DNA of 64,000 nucleotides from Acidobacteriota bacterium. GTDB taxonomy: Bacteria > Acidobacteriota > Terriglobia > Terriglobales > Acidobacteriaceae. This document shows, piece by piece, positions 8,288 to 17,508 of this stretch. The translations under genes and the position numbers were made by a program. Every line of letters starts with the position of its first letter. Position 1 is the stretch's first letter. Location of the stretch: contig JAJXYY010000042.1 in NCBI GenBank assembly GCA_021780315.1, positions 310,001 to 374,000 of the forward strand. Direction: 5' to 3'. Under the pieces are notes generated by a model. The model was given only the letters and a program-made list of their open reading frames with translations, had not been told where the DNA came from and searched no databases.

Positions 8288-9143
8288 GCTTCATTCTCCG
8301 TCCGGTTGAAGCACTATGCGCGATGCCCCAACGAACGTAGTCCTGTCATTGTGCGCGATGACCGATTATGTCTTGCGGTGTTTCAATGTGCAGCGTGACT
8401 CATCTTCTATGGCCAGAATTCACGACATGTACTTCGAGACCTTATACGTCACCGCCTCGATGGTTTCCTTCCACTTCCAATCGGCCTTCCATTCAACACT
8501 AAGGCGTCGGATGCCACTTTCCTTCCATGCTTCCTCAATCGTCGGCGCGTATACGGAGAGTTCGAAGATTGTCATGCTCTTCTGCGAACGTTCGGGTCGG
8601 GTGCGAACAAATTCTGATTCAAGCTACTGCTTCAGTTCAGCGGTGCGGGTTCGGATGGCTGCTGCAGACACCGGACTTTGTGGGAGCTATTCGAACAAGC
8701 CCAGAATCTCAGAGGATTGCCTTCCGATTGCGCGGAGCTTATGAGAAGCTTCGTCTTTCGTCATGGAGAGATTGTCTCCTGTCACCGTGCACTTTGCCCA
8801 ATTGTTCCTCATGATGAAGCAATGTGCATGATGCCGCGGAAACCGCTGGATAAAGCGACCTGCGACAAGGCCGGTTGACTACTGCTACCTGTCATTGCGC
8901 ATCACGCCGAATTGTTGCGCATTCTCAAGCAAAACGCACGATACCCGATTGACGGCTTAACTCTATCAATCTGCGCAATGACCGCTCTCGCGAAGCTGTC
9001 TTACTCGAGTATCCACATTTCCTTGGCTTTCTACGAACTCGAAGACCGACTGACAGAACGAATTCTTCCCATCCTTATCTCACATGAACAGCCTGTTCTT
9101 TCTCTAAGTCTGATCGCAACGGGCATTTCGCGCCCCGAATCAT
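8288..9143. other. Non-coding region of about 860 bp between two transfer operons
   Basis: No frame here shows a recognisable protein, a good ribosome binding site or gene-like composition. It contains a 58-nt degenerate repeat family (separate entry), several TGCGC-centred inverted motifs such as GTCATTGCGCA at 8891 facing TGCGCAATGAC at about 8972, and a promoter motif at its right end. A transfer or replication origin is possible. A decayed insertion is the other reading. Confidence 0.5.
8342..8945 (+). repeat. 58-nt degenerate repeat, three gap-free copies
   Basis: Copies at 8342-8399, 8778-8835 and 8888-8945 all begin CCTGTCA and keep the same register. Copies 2 and 3 match at 40 of 58 positions by hand count, including AATTGTT and AAGCAA. 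Copies 1 and 2 share CAATGTGCA at the same offset (42). Spacing between copies is irregular. Confidence 0.55.
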
Positions 9144-9172
9144 TTGACCGAGTTTCGGATTGGCCGCACTGT
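9144..9172 (+). promoter_or_regulatory. Shared TTTGACCGA promoter motif, copy 3
   Basis: TTGACC at 9144-9149 in the context TTTGACCGAGTTTC, identical over 14 bases to copy 4 at 29769. It lies 72 bases upstream of the pilin gene that opens the main virB operon. The -10 position (CACTGT) is weak. Confidence 0.5.
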
Positions 9173-9220
9173 CTCCTTCGACACGGATGCCCGGAGCAGC
9201 CGAGTCGAGGAGAGAAAGCT

Positions 9221-9646
9221 ATGACAACCGCACTCACTCTTTGGCGGCCTGCCCGTTCAACCGCCGAATCCACCACTGTCCATCGCCCGACGAACCGCAA
9301 CTGGCTGCACTTCCTTCTGAAGATTGCGCTCACGTTGATGCTCATCGGTCCATTCCTTCCGCTCGCAGCGCATGCCCAGAACCTTGGCACCTCGCCCCAG
9401 TTCGGCCAGGCGGTGCAAGGGCAACAGGCAACGACAGTCGAGGGCACGGTCCTCAACATCGTCAATTGGGGCTGCAACGTCATCGCGCCGGTGATCGCGG
9501 TGGCCTGCCTGGGGATCGCTGGCTGGCATTTCAAATCCGGTCGCGGATACATGGGTTGGGGCGTGAGCGGCGTAGCGCTCATGGTGATCTCAGGACTCGG
9601 ACGTATGGCCGAGGGCTTCATTACCCAGGCTCAAGGCATTCAGTAA
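9221..9646 (+). CDS. virB2: VirB2/TrbC-like pilin subunit
   Basis: This 141-residue precursor has a long signal sequence ending AAHAQN (about 1-47) and two hydrophobic helices, the usual pilin build. The mature part reads IVNWGCNVIAPVIA, then a Gly-rich turn, then SGLGRMAEGFITQA. The same two-part pattern occurs twice in the protein at 10335. The frame is open upstream to 8912, but ATG 9221 has GAGGAGAG in front and gives a proper signal peptide. It is the first gene of the 9221-18522 transfer operon. Confidence 0.82.
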   Translation: MTTALTLWRPARSTAESTTVHRPTNRNWLHFLLKIALTLMLIGPFLPLAAHAQNLGTSPQFGQAVQGQQATTVEGTVLNIVNWGCNVIAPVIAVACLGIAGWHFKSGRGYMGWGVSGVALMVISGLGRMAEGFITQAQGIQ

Positions 9647-9658
9647 GGAGCGATCGCG

Positions 9659-10321
9659 ATGCCCGTGCCGCAATTCCTTTCCGACCTTCTCCAACTGCTG
9701 TTTGATTTAGCGGTACCGGCTGCATTCTGCACGCTGACGGCCGCTGGCATCAGTCTGCGGGCGGAGGGCGGGACGAACTTTCATATCAGCGGAAAGTTTG
9801 GGAAGTGGATTCTTTGGACCGTCATCCTGTTGACGATCCCTCAGATCCTCTCCTGGGTTGCGGCACAAGGCATCACGGTTCCTTCCGCAAGCGGTTCGGT
9901 TGGAACAAGCTGGCTTGCAAGCATGGAGACGCTCTTCAAGAACTTCGTCAACGACATCGTCGTCGCGAAGCTCGTCCCGGTGATTGCTGCCTATTTCGTT
10001 CTCAAAGCAACGCTGGATGGTGCAGCCGGCGAGAACCCGCTCGGCTCCATCATCGCCGCGATCTTCCTAATGTCGATCTCGGCAACGATGCAGCTCTTCC
10101 AGGGATGGAACTCTGGGGGGGAGTATGCGACCACCGACATGCTCAGCTCGCTCTGGAACTACATTGCAGGCAAGATCATGCCCTCCGCGGCAGGGCTCGC
10201 CTGTATCGGAGCGGTCATCAACTTCGTGCGTCATCGCCCATGGACACGGCTGATCTTTGCTGCGATTGCATTTCTTAGTGTTACGGGATTGGTGAAGCTG
10301 TTCCAGGCCATGGCGGCCTAG
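9659..10321 (+). CDS. Polytopic membrane protein of the transfer operon
   Basis: This 220-residue protein has about six hydrophobic segments and no recognised catalytic motif. It lies 12 bases after the pilin gene and 13 before the duplicated pilin gene, so it is part of the same operon. A role in the inner-membrane platform or in pilin handling is an inference from position. I do not recognise the family. Confidence 0.7.
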   Translation: MPVPQFLSDLLQLLFDLAVPAAFCTLTAAGISLRAEGGTNFHISGKFGKWILWTVILLTIPQILSWVAAQGITVPSASGSVGTSWLASMETLFKNFVNDIVVAKLVPVIAAYFVLKATLDGAAGENPLGSIIAAIFLMSISATMQLFQGWNSGGEYATTDMLSSLWNYIAGKIMPSAAGLACIGAVINFVRHRPWTRLIFAAIAFLSVTGLVKLFQAMAA

Positions 10322-10334
10322 AGAGGAGGACCTG

Positions 10335-10790
10335 ATGAGTCTTGATGGAGCGATTACAAACCTTGCGTCATGGGGCGGCAATGTCATTATGCCTACGCTC
10401 GCCGGAGGGTTCTTCTCTTTCGCGGTCTACCGCTACAGCAAAAGCGGCCCATTCGAAAACTACCTCTATGGCGGCTTCGCGTCGCTCATGTGTTCGGGCA
10501 TTCTGCGTGCGATTGAAGGCTTCGTGCAACACGCCGGTGCGACCAATGCCGACGGTTATTGGATGGCGCTGTTGAGTCTCGTCAACTTCACCGCCAATGT
10601 CATCCTACCCGTCTTCGCACTCACGCAACTTGGAGCCATGGCGCTGCACATGGGCGGCGTCCTCGACCAGATCTATCCGGGCTCGACATGGATTCGAAAA
10701 TTCATCGCCGCGCTGGCGGCGTTGATGGTCTCAGGCATCGTGCGTCTGGCAGAGTCCATGATCACGCAAGCGCACGGGATAGGAGCCTAA
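10335..10790 (+). CDS. Tandem-duplicated VirB2-like pilin/membrane protein
   Basis: This 151-residue protein is built from two pilin-like repeats. The first has NLASWGGNVIMPTLAGG and SGILRAIEGFVQHA; the second has LVNFTANVILPVFA and SGIVRLAESMITQAHGI. Each half resembles the mature part of the VirB2 at 9221 (IVNWGCNVIAPVIA, SGLGRMAEGFITQA). Unlike that gene it has no obvious signal peptide. It could be a pilus minor subunit or a membrane platform component. ATG 10335 follows GAGAGGAGG. Confidence 0.7.
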   Translation: MSLDGAITNLASWGGNVIMPTLAGGFFSFAVYRYSKSGPFENYLYGGFASLMCSGILRAIEGFVQHAGATNADGYWMALLSLVNFTANVILPVFALTQLGAMALHMGGVLDQIYPGSTWIRKFIAALAALMVSGIVRLAESMITQAHGIGA

Positions 10791-10792
10791 CG

Positions 10793-11137
10793 ATGAGTCT
10801 CGATCTCACACCAGTCCACCGCAACCTCCACACCAAGGTGACCTTTCTTGGCCTCGAGTTCGAAGATCTGATCTTCGTTCTCGCATTGGCTGCATTGATG
10901 AACCTGCTTGCTCACTTCGTCGGTGGCGAGAGCCATATCTTCGGAATGCCGTTGAACGTCTTCATGGAGTTCGTCGTGCCTTTCCTGGCCGTTCCGTTTC
11001 TCATGCTCTTCAAGTACGGAAAACCCCGCGGATATCTGTTGGATCTGGTGCGCTCATATCTTGCCCCGAAGGCCTGGTGTGGATTTGAGCGAGATTCGCA
11101 ATTGGTGCAGCCTTACATCGCGGATGAGGAGGACTGA
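10793..11137 (+). CDS. virB3: VirB3/TrbD-like membrane protein
   Basis: This 114-residue protein has two adjacent hydrophobic helices (about 23-42 and 54-76) and a short cytoplasmic tail, the VirB3 layout. It starts MSLDLTPVHRNLHTKVTFLGLE, similar to TrbD/VirB3 openings. ATG 10793 lies three bases after the previous stop with AGGAG upstream. VirB3 works with VirB4, encoded two genes downstream. Confidence 0.75.
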   Translation: MSLDLTPVHRNLHTKVTFLGLEFEDLIFVLALAALMNLLAHFVGGESHIFGMPLNVFMEFVVPFLAVPFLMLFKYGKPRGYLLDLVRSYLAPKAWCGFERDSQLVQPYIADEED

Positions 11138-11140
11138 TCC

Positions 11141-11338
11141 ATGCGAGCACAGGTCAGGACAACACGCGATGGAACGGTTCTGCTCCGTATGGACGCGGAG
11201 GCTGCGCGGGCGACATTTGCGAGTGTTCTCTTTGCCTCTCGATTCCACGACGGTATCCGCGGTCTGGAAGACGTTGCGAAACGAGTTCTTGAGGCCGAGA
11301 CGAAATCCGCTGATCGGAGAAACAAGACATGCCGATGA
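11141..11338 (+). CDS. Small protein between virB3 and virB4
   Basis: This 65-residue, basic and Ala-rich protein has no known motif. It sits tightly in the operon, three bases after virB3 and overlapping the virB4 start by 10 bases, with GAGGAGG upstream. That spacing argues for a real, coupled gene. The function is unknown. Confidence 0.55.
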   Translation: MRAQVRTTRDGTVLLRMDAEAARATFASVLFASRFHDGIRGLEDVAKRVLEAETKSADRRNKTCR

Positions 11339-13977
11339 CTTACGCCGAACACGACAAGAAGATGAAGGCACCAGCGATGTGCGAGCTCTTACCTCTGCGC
11401 GATCTGCCGGAGGGAGACAACATCATGGTTCGCACCAACGGCTCGTTCGTTGCGGGGTATGAGTTGAAGGGGGTGCTCTCATACTTCGCGACGGACGGGG
11501 AGCGGAACCATGCAAAGGCATCGCTCGAAGCCCTCTTCCGTGGGATCCCTGACGTCAGCATGCGGGTCCAGTTCCGCTACGAGATCGCCGAGCACCTGGA
11601 TGGCCTGATCGATGAGTACGTTCATGCGCAGCGGACCGATCAGGCTGAGGTGATGGCACTCGATGCGCATCGTGTTCGCAGGTGGAGAGAAAAGGAGGCC
11701 GACGGAGCGTATTTCCAGAATCGCTTGCATGTGTACTTCATCTGGGACCCGCGCATCCACGCCAAGCTCTATCACTCGGCCGAACATAACCGGAAGCTCG
11801 GTGGCTTCGCTCTGAGCCAAAAGAAGGCAATCCAGCGGGGCCGCAAAGAACACGAGACGCACCTTGCGGAATTTGAATCGATCATGCGCGGGATCGAGAG
11901 TTCGCTCGAAACCGCTGAAATCGGACCGCGCAGGGTGAGCACGCAAGAGCTCTTCGCCGAAGTGCAGGCGGCGCAACATCCTCGCCGTCGTGATCGGCGG
12001 ACATTTATTCCCGGCGAAGAGATGCTGACGTATCGCAGCGCCCGAGATCAGGCGACTCACGTGAGCATTCTCCATGAGGCGGAGAACTACCTGAACATTG
12101 ACGGCTACCTCTACTCGGTTGTCAGCCTGAAAGAACTTCCGGATGCGACTTTCCCTGGGATGCTGCAGAAGTTCTCCACGCTCGGCTTTCCTCTCGTCAT
12201 CAGCGGGCAGGTCGAAATACCCGATCAGGTCAAGATCCTCAAGGCGTACAAGAAACGCCTGCAGAAGATGACCGCCGCACAGAAGGACGCCAACGGAAAC
12301 TTCAAGTCGAATCCCGAAGCTGAAGTGGCACAGGCGCAACTCATCCAGGTGCAACGCGACATCATCTCGTCTTCGCTGAAGACGGCAAAGCTCAGCTTGT
12401 CCGTCGTCGTACGGACTTCGCATGAAGCTGTCAGCTACCGAGACCTCGAGTCGGCCGAGCGCGAAATGTCGAATCGCACGCAGGCGGTCCTCAACGCCTT
12501 CACGCACATGAATGGCGCGCGCGCTGTTGTTGAGACCATTGCGAAGCGTCGCATCTTCATCGGGACGCTCCCAGGGATGGGAGAGACGGACAAGCGCGAG
12601 CAGGACATGCTCACGCCGAATGCCGCTGACCTCGTTCCGATCGAGATGCCATGGACGGGAACGCGTAAGAGTCCATTGATGCTTTTCGAGACACCGTATC
12701 GGCAACTCATCCCGTATTCCATGTTCGATCCAGACATCTCAGACGCCAACGGTCTCCTCATGGCGAAAACCGGCGGGGGGAAGACGCTCGCAGCGCAGCA
12801 GATGTTGCTCATGGCATCTCGCAGTAATGCACGCGTCTCCATCCTTGAGAGCGGCGATTCCTACAGGTCTCTGGTTGAGTTGATGGGTGGCGAGATGGTG
12901 CAGATGTCTCTCGACAGCACACAGACGATCAACCCGTGGGACTTGCTGGACGGTGAACTTACACCCTCCAACGACCAACTGGCATTCCTCAAGAACCTGA
13001 CACGTCACATGCTGGGTGAGCACACCCCGCCTGACCTCGATATCGATCTGCTGGATAGCGTTCTGCTCGAAGCCATCGCTTCCACGTACAGGCGTTGTAG
13101 CGCCAAGACCTCCAACCCAACGCCTCTGTTTTCGGATCTGGCTGCAGAACTCGCTCATTGGCAGGACCGGGACAAGAATCAGAAGATCAACGAAATGGCG
13201 CGCCTCGCGGCGATGAAGCTGCGCGCCTGGGTCGACGAGGGTCCATATGCCAAACTGTTCGATCGGCCAACGACCGTGCGTTTGGACAGTCCATGGCTAT
13301 ATTTCAACGTCGAAAAGCTCAAGGACGATCCGAGGCTTGAACGTGCGATGAGCCTCAAGGTCGCTCATGCAGCGACGCACCGTGGTTCAGGGAAAGATGG
13401 CTTGCCCAATATCACTCTGCTCGATGAGTGCTGGGCGATGCTTGAATCGCCGATTCTCGCTTCAGTCGTTGTGCAGCTCTTCCGCACAGCCCGAAAACGC
13501 TACGGCAGCGTGTGGGGTATCAGTCAGACTCCTGAAGACTTCGTTGGCACGAAGGACAAGCTGAACCCATTCGGAGCCGGCATCGTCAAGAACGCCTCGA
13601 CCAAGATCATCGGCAAGCAGCCCGGCGATATGACGACGCACCGCGAACACATGAATCTCAATGAGACCGCGATCAACCAGATCAAAGCGTTCGCTCAGCC
13701 AAAGAAAGGTCACAGCGCTGAGTTCCTGATCGCGATTGGGGAGAAGGCTGAATCGACGCACGTCATCCGGATCGCCCCGACCCCCGTCGATTACTGGATC
13801 ACCACCACCTATCCGCGTGAGCGCACCTATCGAAAGTGGTGGCTGAACACCCATACCGATATCCCCCGGCTATCCGCATACGAGGAGCTGGGGCGGCGTT
13901 ATCCACGGGGACTTGCCGAATTGGCGCCACTCCCGGAGGAGATGTCGGGAGATGTTCTGGGGGTACAGGCTGTATGA
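11329..13977 (+). CDS. virB4: VirB4/TraC-family conjugation ATPase
   Basis: At 882 residues this is the main ATPase for pilus assembly and substrate transfer at the inner membrane. The N-terminal half is the TraC/VirB4 adaptor region. The C-terminal RecA-like motor has Walker A AKTGGGKT (479-486) and Walker B ITLLDECWAM with Asp699 and Glu700. Length and layout are normal for the family. Its stop overlaps the next start (ATGA). With no VirB11 in the window, it and the coupling protein are the only clear transfer motors. Confidence 0.95.
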   Translation: MPMTYAEHDKKMKAPAMCELLPLRDLPEGDNIMVRTNGSFVAGYELKGVLSYFATDGERNHAKASLEALFRGIPDVSMRVQFRYEIAEHLDGLIDEYVHAQRTDQAEVMALDAHRVRRWREKEADGAYFQNRLHVYFIWDPRIHAKLYHSAEHNRKLGGFALSQKKAIQRGRKEHETHLAEFESIMRGIESSLETAEIGPRRVSTQELFAEVQAAQHPRRRDRRTFIPGEEMLTYRSARDQATHVSILHEAENYLNIDGYLYSVVSLKELPDATFPGMLQKFSTLGFPLVISGQVEIPDQVKILKAYKKRLQKMTAAQKDANGNFKSNPEAEVAQAQLIQVQRDIISSSLKTAKLSLSVVVRTSHEAVSYRDLESAEREMSNRTQAVLNAFTHMNGARAVVETIAKRRIFIGTLPGMGETDKREQDMLTPNAADLVPIEMPWTGTRKSPLMLFETPYRQLIPYSMFDPDISDANGLLMAKTGGGKTLAAQQMLLMASRSNARVSILESGDSYRSLVELMGGEMVQMSLDSTQTINPWDLLDGELTPSNDQLAFLKNLTRHMLGEHTPPDLDIDLLDSVLLEAIASTYRRCSAKTSNPTPLFSDLAAELAHWQDRDKNQKINEMARLAAMKLRAWVDEGPYAKLFDRPTTVRLDSPWLYFNVEKLKDDPRLERAMSLKVAHAATHRGSGKDGLPNITLLDECWAMLESPILASVVVQLFRTARKRYGSVWGISQTPEDFVGTKDKLNPFGAGIVKNASTKIIGKQPGDMTTHREHMNLNETAINQIKAFAQPKKGHSAEFLIAIGEKAESTHVIRIAPTPVDYWITTTYPRERTYRKWWLNTHTDIPRLSAYEELGRRYPRGLAELAPLPEEMSGDVLGVQAV

Positions 13978-14801
13978 GACTGCCATCGTTCTCAACCATC
14001 AACCACTCTTTAACGTCCTCTACCTTTCGGTCCGTGGTGCCGAAGAGCAAGCAGAAGTGCGTGGCCTTGGTCACGGGCATCATCGGAATCGCACTTGCAC
14101 TGCCCACTCCGGCTCACGCAGGCATCTTCGGCGTATTCGATTCGATCTTCGGCACCATCCAGAACGATATGGGCACCTCGCTCAAAGCCATCAACGAGAT
14201 AACCAAAGACATGCAACAGCTCTATCAAGAGACCGTGTGGCCTCTAGCGATGGTGAACTCTGCCCGTGGCTTTGTGTCGAACTCGATCGCAAGCTACCGC
14301 GGGTACATGACAGGAGTCTTCCGTATCTCATCCCCAAGCGCCACGCTCGCCAGCCCGCAGCAGCTTGAGACGATCCTCCACAGCCGGACCAGCACGCAGA
14401 TCCCGGCGCTTCAGAGCAGCTTCGCGACGAACTACGGCAGCGTGCCCGCTGTAAATGTCGCCTCCCCACAAGACCGCGTGATGGTCGACATCGGCGATGC
14501 GCTGGGCCAGGAGAATCTCAAGACCACTCTGATTGCCGATCAGGGACAGGATGTGGTTCTTGCGACAGCAGACCAGATGGAGAATCAAGTTGCCGTCAGT
14601 GCCCCCGGCTCCACGCCTTTCCTGACGGCGCAATCCCAGGTTGCCAACCTGCGCTGTCAAGCGTTCATGCAAAAGATGCTCGCCGCTGAACTGCGGCAGG
14701 AGGCGGGCCGGATTGCGCACGACAACGTACTTGTAAAGCGGCGCGCCGCATCGGCCGGAAACCTCAATCAATTTGTCTCGGGCGCCCTGACCCACCAGTA
14801 A
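13974..14801 (+). CDS. VirB5/TrbJ-like secreted protein, copy 1
   Basis: This 275-residue exported protein has a signal peptide ending PTPAHAG (about residue 46) and an all-helical periplasmic body, as in TrbJ/VirB5 pilus-tip proteins. ATG 13974 overlaps the virB4 stop; the longer upstream frame runs through virB4. It shares its C-terminal ending (SGALTHQ) and the region around QMENQVAVSAPGSTP with the next gene (QMGQQIALAAPGSAP), so the two are tandem paralogues. Confidence 0.75.
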   Translation: MRLPSFSTINHSLTSSTFRSVVPKSKQKCVALVTGIIGIALALPTPAHAGIFGVFDSIFGTIQNDMGTSLKAINEITKDMQQLYQETVWPLAMVNSARGFVSNSIASYRGYMTGVFRISSPSATLASPQQLETILHSRTSTQIPALQSSFATNYGSVPAVNVASPQDRVMVDIGDALGQENLKTTLIADQGQDVVLATADQMENQVAVSAPGSTPFLTAQSQVANLRCQAFMQKMLAAELRQEAGRIAHDNVLVKRRAASAGNLNQFVSGALTHQ

Positions 14802-14812
14802 AGGAGTTCGCA

Positions 14813-15709
14813 ATGCCAGACCTCAAACGCATCACCGACAAGATTCGGCGGCCCCTCTTCTGGAAGCGCAAACCTTGCGTGGAGATGAAGGAGGCTACAA
14901 GCCAGGAACAGAGCCCGCGTCCACCACGCAAGTGGTACACGCCAACGTTATTCAAGGCCGTGCCTGTACTGGTGATTGCGCTTCTCCTTATGCCCAAGGG
15001 TGCGCAGGGACAGTTCGGCGTTGACATCGCTGCGATCCTAGCTGGACTTTCGAAGATCGAGTCGCTGATGAGTTCCTACGTCGCGGCTCCATTGAAGACG
15101 ATCAATTCTGCACAGCAAAGCATTGCCTCCTACGAGAAGGAGGTCATCTACCCTGTCGCAGCGATCAATCAGGCGAAGACCTCCGTTACCCAGTTCGAGA
15201 GCCAGTTTACTCAGATTGGCAGTATGTTTCGGGTCAACGTCTCGAGCGCTACGCTGCCTCAGTCGCAGAGTCTTGAATCTCTTCTGCTTTCACGAAACGC
15301 CGGCAACGTCCCTTCAGTCTCCACTCAGTTTCAGAACGTCTATGGCGTCGTGATGCCGCAGAATGCGGCATCACCAGAGGTCCGCAATATGACTGACATG
15401 ACTGACGCTCAAGCGCAGGACGCAATGAAGCGTGCCATTGAGATCGATGCGCTCGCGGACGCTGAGCTTGCGCAAGCCGACAAGATGGGCCAGCAGATCG
15501 CACTCGCAGCACCTGGTAGCGCACCGATCCTTGAGGCGGAAGCCGATGTGTGGGTAGTCCGCGCCAACGCGTATACGCAGGCGGCCCTGGCTGAGCTAAT
15601 GCGTACGCGCGGCATCGATATCGCGAACCAGAGCAAACTCGCGAAGCTCGGAGCCTCTGACAATACCAACAACAACGGACTGATCAACGGATCTCTGACC
15701 CATAGATAG
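14813..15709 (+). CDS. VirB5/TrbJ-like secreted protein, copy 2
   Basis: This 298-residue protein has a polar N terminus, a hydrophobic export segment (about 46-66), then an all-helical body ending NGSLTHR. It parallels copy 1 immediately upstream in order of segments and in the APGSAP stretch. TrbJ proteins are associated with surface exclusion and pilus tips. Two adjacent divergent copies suggest a hetero-oligomer or a split of function. ATG 14813 follows AAAGGAG. Confidence 0.72.
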   Translation: MPDLKRITDKIRRPLFWKRKPCVEMKEATSQEQSPRPPRKWYTPTLFKAVPVLVIALLLMPKGAQGQFGVDIAAILAGLSKIESLMSSYVAAPLKTINSAQQSIASYEKEVIYPVAAINQAKTSVTQFESQFTQIGSMFRVNVSSATLPQSQSLESLLLSRNAGNVPSVSTQFQNVYGVVMPQNAASPEVRNMTDMTDAQAQDAMKRAIEIDALADAELAQADKMGQQIALAAPGSAPILEAEADVWVVRANAYTQAALAELMRTRGIDIANQSKLAKLGASDNTNNNGLINGSLTHR

Positions 15710-15714
15710 ACGAC

Positions 15715-17469
15715 ATGATGTCCTTCTTCCATCCCGCTATCTCGGCCCTCGCGTTCTTCCAATCGACGCAACTCAACCTGTTTGAGCGTTTCCTTACGCA
15801 GGCGGTATCAGGCATCGATTCGACAAGCATCACGAGTGGTATGCAGAACGTCGCCTACGTCGTCCTGCTCGTGGGGTTCTTGTGGCAGGTCTACCAATCT
15901 GCTTTGCATGGCGGGGATGTGCGCGGCCTTGGAACAAATCTCATCAAGTATGTAGTAACAGCCGTCGTGGTGATGAACTATCACACGATCTTCACCACCA
16001 TCAATCAGGGATTTGTGAACGCCGGCAACTGGGTGAACAGCGCATCGGGCGCAACCAACCTGCTTGACAACTGGGCCAGCGACCTGAAGACGCAGTACAG
16101 CCAGGTCGGATTTCAAAACCTCTGGGGCCTCGTGACCGGTTCAACCGCGGGCATTCTCGATGCCGCGCTCATCATCGTTGCGTACATCCTCTACCCGGTG
16201 GTCATTGCGATCTTCGGATTCTTCTACATCCTCTATGGATCGATCCTGTATATCTTCGGCCCAATTGTCATCGCGCTTATGCCGCTCGGTGCAACGAATC
16301 GCGTGGCCAAATCTTATGCGGAGAATATTTTCATCTGGAACGCTTGGCCCGTGCTTTATGGAGGTTTTGGCGCTTTGCTGAGTGCCGTTCAAATGGGTCA
16401 GGTCGGCCAGATGCTCAATCAGAACGACTTCCTCGGCGGCCTTGGAAATCTCGAGGGTTCGATACTGATAGGTCTCGCCAGCATCATTTACTCCCTCGCA
16501 ATCGCCGTCATTCCGTTCATTGCGAAGAGGATCGTGAGCGGCGAGGTAGGGGCGACGGCAGGCACGTTGCTTGGGGCTGCCGTCACCGCGCTGACGATGG
16601 GAGTCGCAGCGGGTGAAGGTGTTGCCGCGGGTGTTTCGAACTCGATGGCGGCCCACAGTCAAGCAGGGGGAGGTAGTGCCAATGGAAATGTGGGGGCAGC
16701 AGCTACAGGTTCACCAGCTAAAGCTGGCAGTGACAAGCCAGCACCGCAGCAACGTCCAGATTCATCGAAATCCCCTTCACATTCAGCCTCCCAGCCTTCC
16801 GACAGCCCTGCTCCTCCCTCGACCGCGGGTGAAAGAGTCGCCGAGAAACTTAGAGGAGAATTTAGCAATGCCGTAAAGGATACGGTCGCATCCTCGGGTG
16901 GAGATGACAGTATGCCTAAAGGTTCCGGGAAACAACAATCCTCAGCCAGTCCACAAGGTGAGGGCGCATCATCTGCCCGCGCCGAAAGTACGGTATCTCC
17001 CGCACCTCGGTCCCGTCAAAACGATAGCGGCAGGCCCCTCAGCCCCTCGTCTCAACTGATGCGCCCGCATGGCCTCGCCACTTGGGGTGCGTATCATGCC
17101 GCAAGACTAGCCACTCAAGGAGCAATTGGCGGAGTGCGCAGCGCGGGTGCTACCGCAAAGAATGCTGCGGGTAGTATCGCAAACCCTGCCGAAACCGCAG
17201 GAAAGATTGGTACCAAGGCCGGAAAAATTGCAGGAACTGTACGCAATACTGCGGACCGCTTTGAGACAGGTGCTAAGGCCATCGCTGCGGCGACCCATCC
17301 TCGCGAAACTGACCAAACAGCGAAAGAGGGCGTGCAGTCCGCCGCGGACTCCATGAAATCCGCCTATTCAAGTGCAGTATCCACTGCTCGCACAAGTGCA
17401 AAAGTATTCAAGACAAACTTTTCTGACGCCTACGGCAAAGCTCGCGCCGGGGAAACAAACAGTGACTAG
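15715..17469 (+). CDS. virB6: VirB6/TrbL-like polytopic membrane protein
   Basis: This 584-residue inner-membrane channel component has at least five hydrophobic segments between about 35 and 290. The cluster around VAYILYPVVIAIFGFFYILY and YIFGPIVIALMPLG is characteristic of TrbL/VirB6. The C-terminal 290 residues are a low-complexity, Ser/Ala/Gly/Lys-rich tail, which is common in TrbL proteins. A second in-frame ATG at 15718 is equally possible. It lies between virB5 and virB8 as in other systems. Confidence 0.85.
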   Translation: MMSFFHPAISALAFFQSTQLNLFERFLTQAVSGIDSTSITSGMQNVAYVVLLVGFLWQVYQSALHGGDVRGLGTNLIKYVVTAVVVMNYHTIFTTINQGFVNAGNWVNSASGATNLLDNWASDLKTQYSQVGFQNLWGLVTGSTAGILDAALIIVAYILYPVVIAIFGFFYILYGSILYIFGPIVIALMPLGATNRVAKSYAENIFIWNAWPVLYGGFGALLSAVQMGQVGQMLNQNDFLGGLGNLEGSILIGLASIIYSLAIAVIPFIAKRIVSGEVGATAGTLLGAAVTALTMGVAAGEGVAAGVSNSMAAHSQAGGGSANGNVGAAATGSPAKAGSDKPAPQQRPDSSKSPSHSASQPSDSPAPPSTAGERVAEKLRGEFSNAVKDTVASSGGDDSMPKGSGKQQSSASPQGEGASSARAESTVSPAPRSRQNDSGRPLSPSSQLMRPHGLATWGAYHAARLATQGAIGGVRSAGATAKNAAGSIANPAETAGKIGTKAGKIAGTVRNTADRFETGAKAIAAATHPRETDQTAKEGVQSAADSMKSAYSSAVSTARTSAKVFKTNFSDAYGKARAGETNSD

Positions 17470-17508
17470 AAATCTGCATAGACCTTCATGAAGGAAAGGA
17501 GAATCAAA

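Noticed and set aside
8316-8744. 142-residue plus-strand frame in the repeat region
   Set aside because: No ribosome site and no recognisable sequence. It includes a copy of the 58-nt repeat, so it is probably chance.
8912-9220. Longer N terminus for the VirB2 pilin
   Set aside because: ATG 9221 has a good ribosome site and gives a proper signal peptide. The upstream part crosses the promoter motif.
11479-12705. 408-residue minus-strand frame inside virB4
   Set aside because: It is a shadow of the conserved VirB4 coding frame, caused by high GC codon bias.
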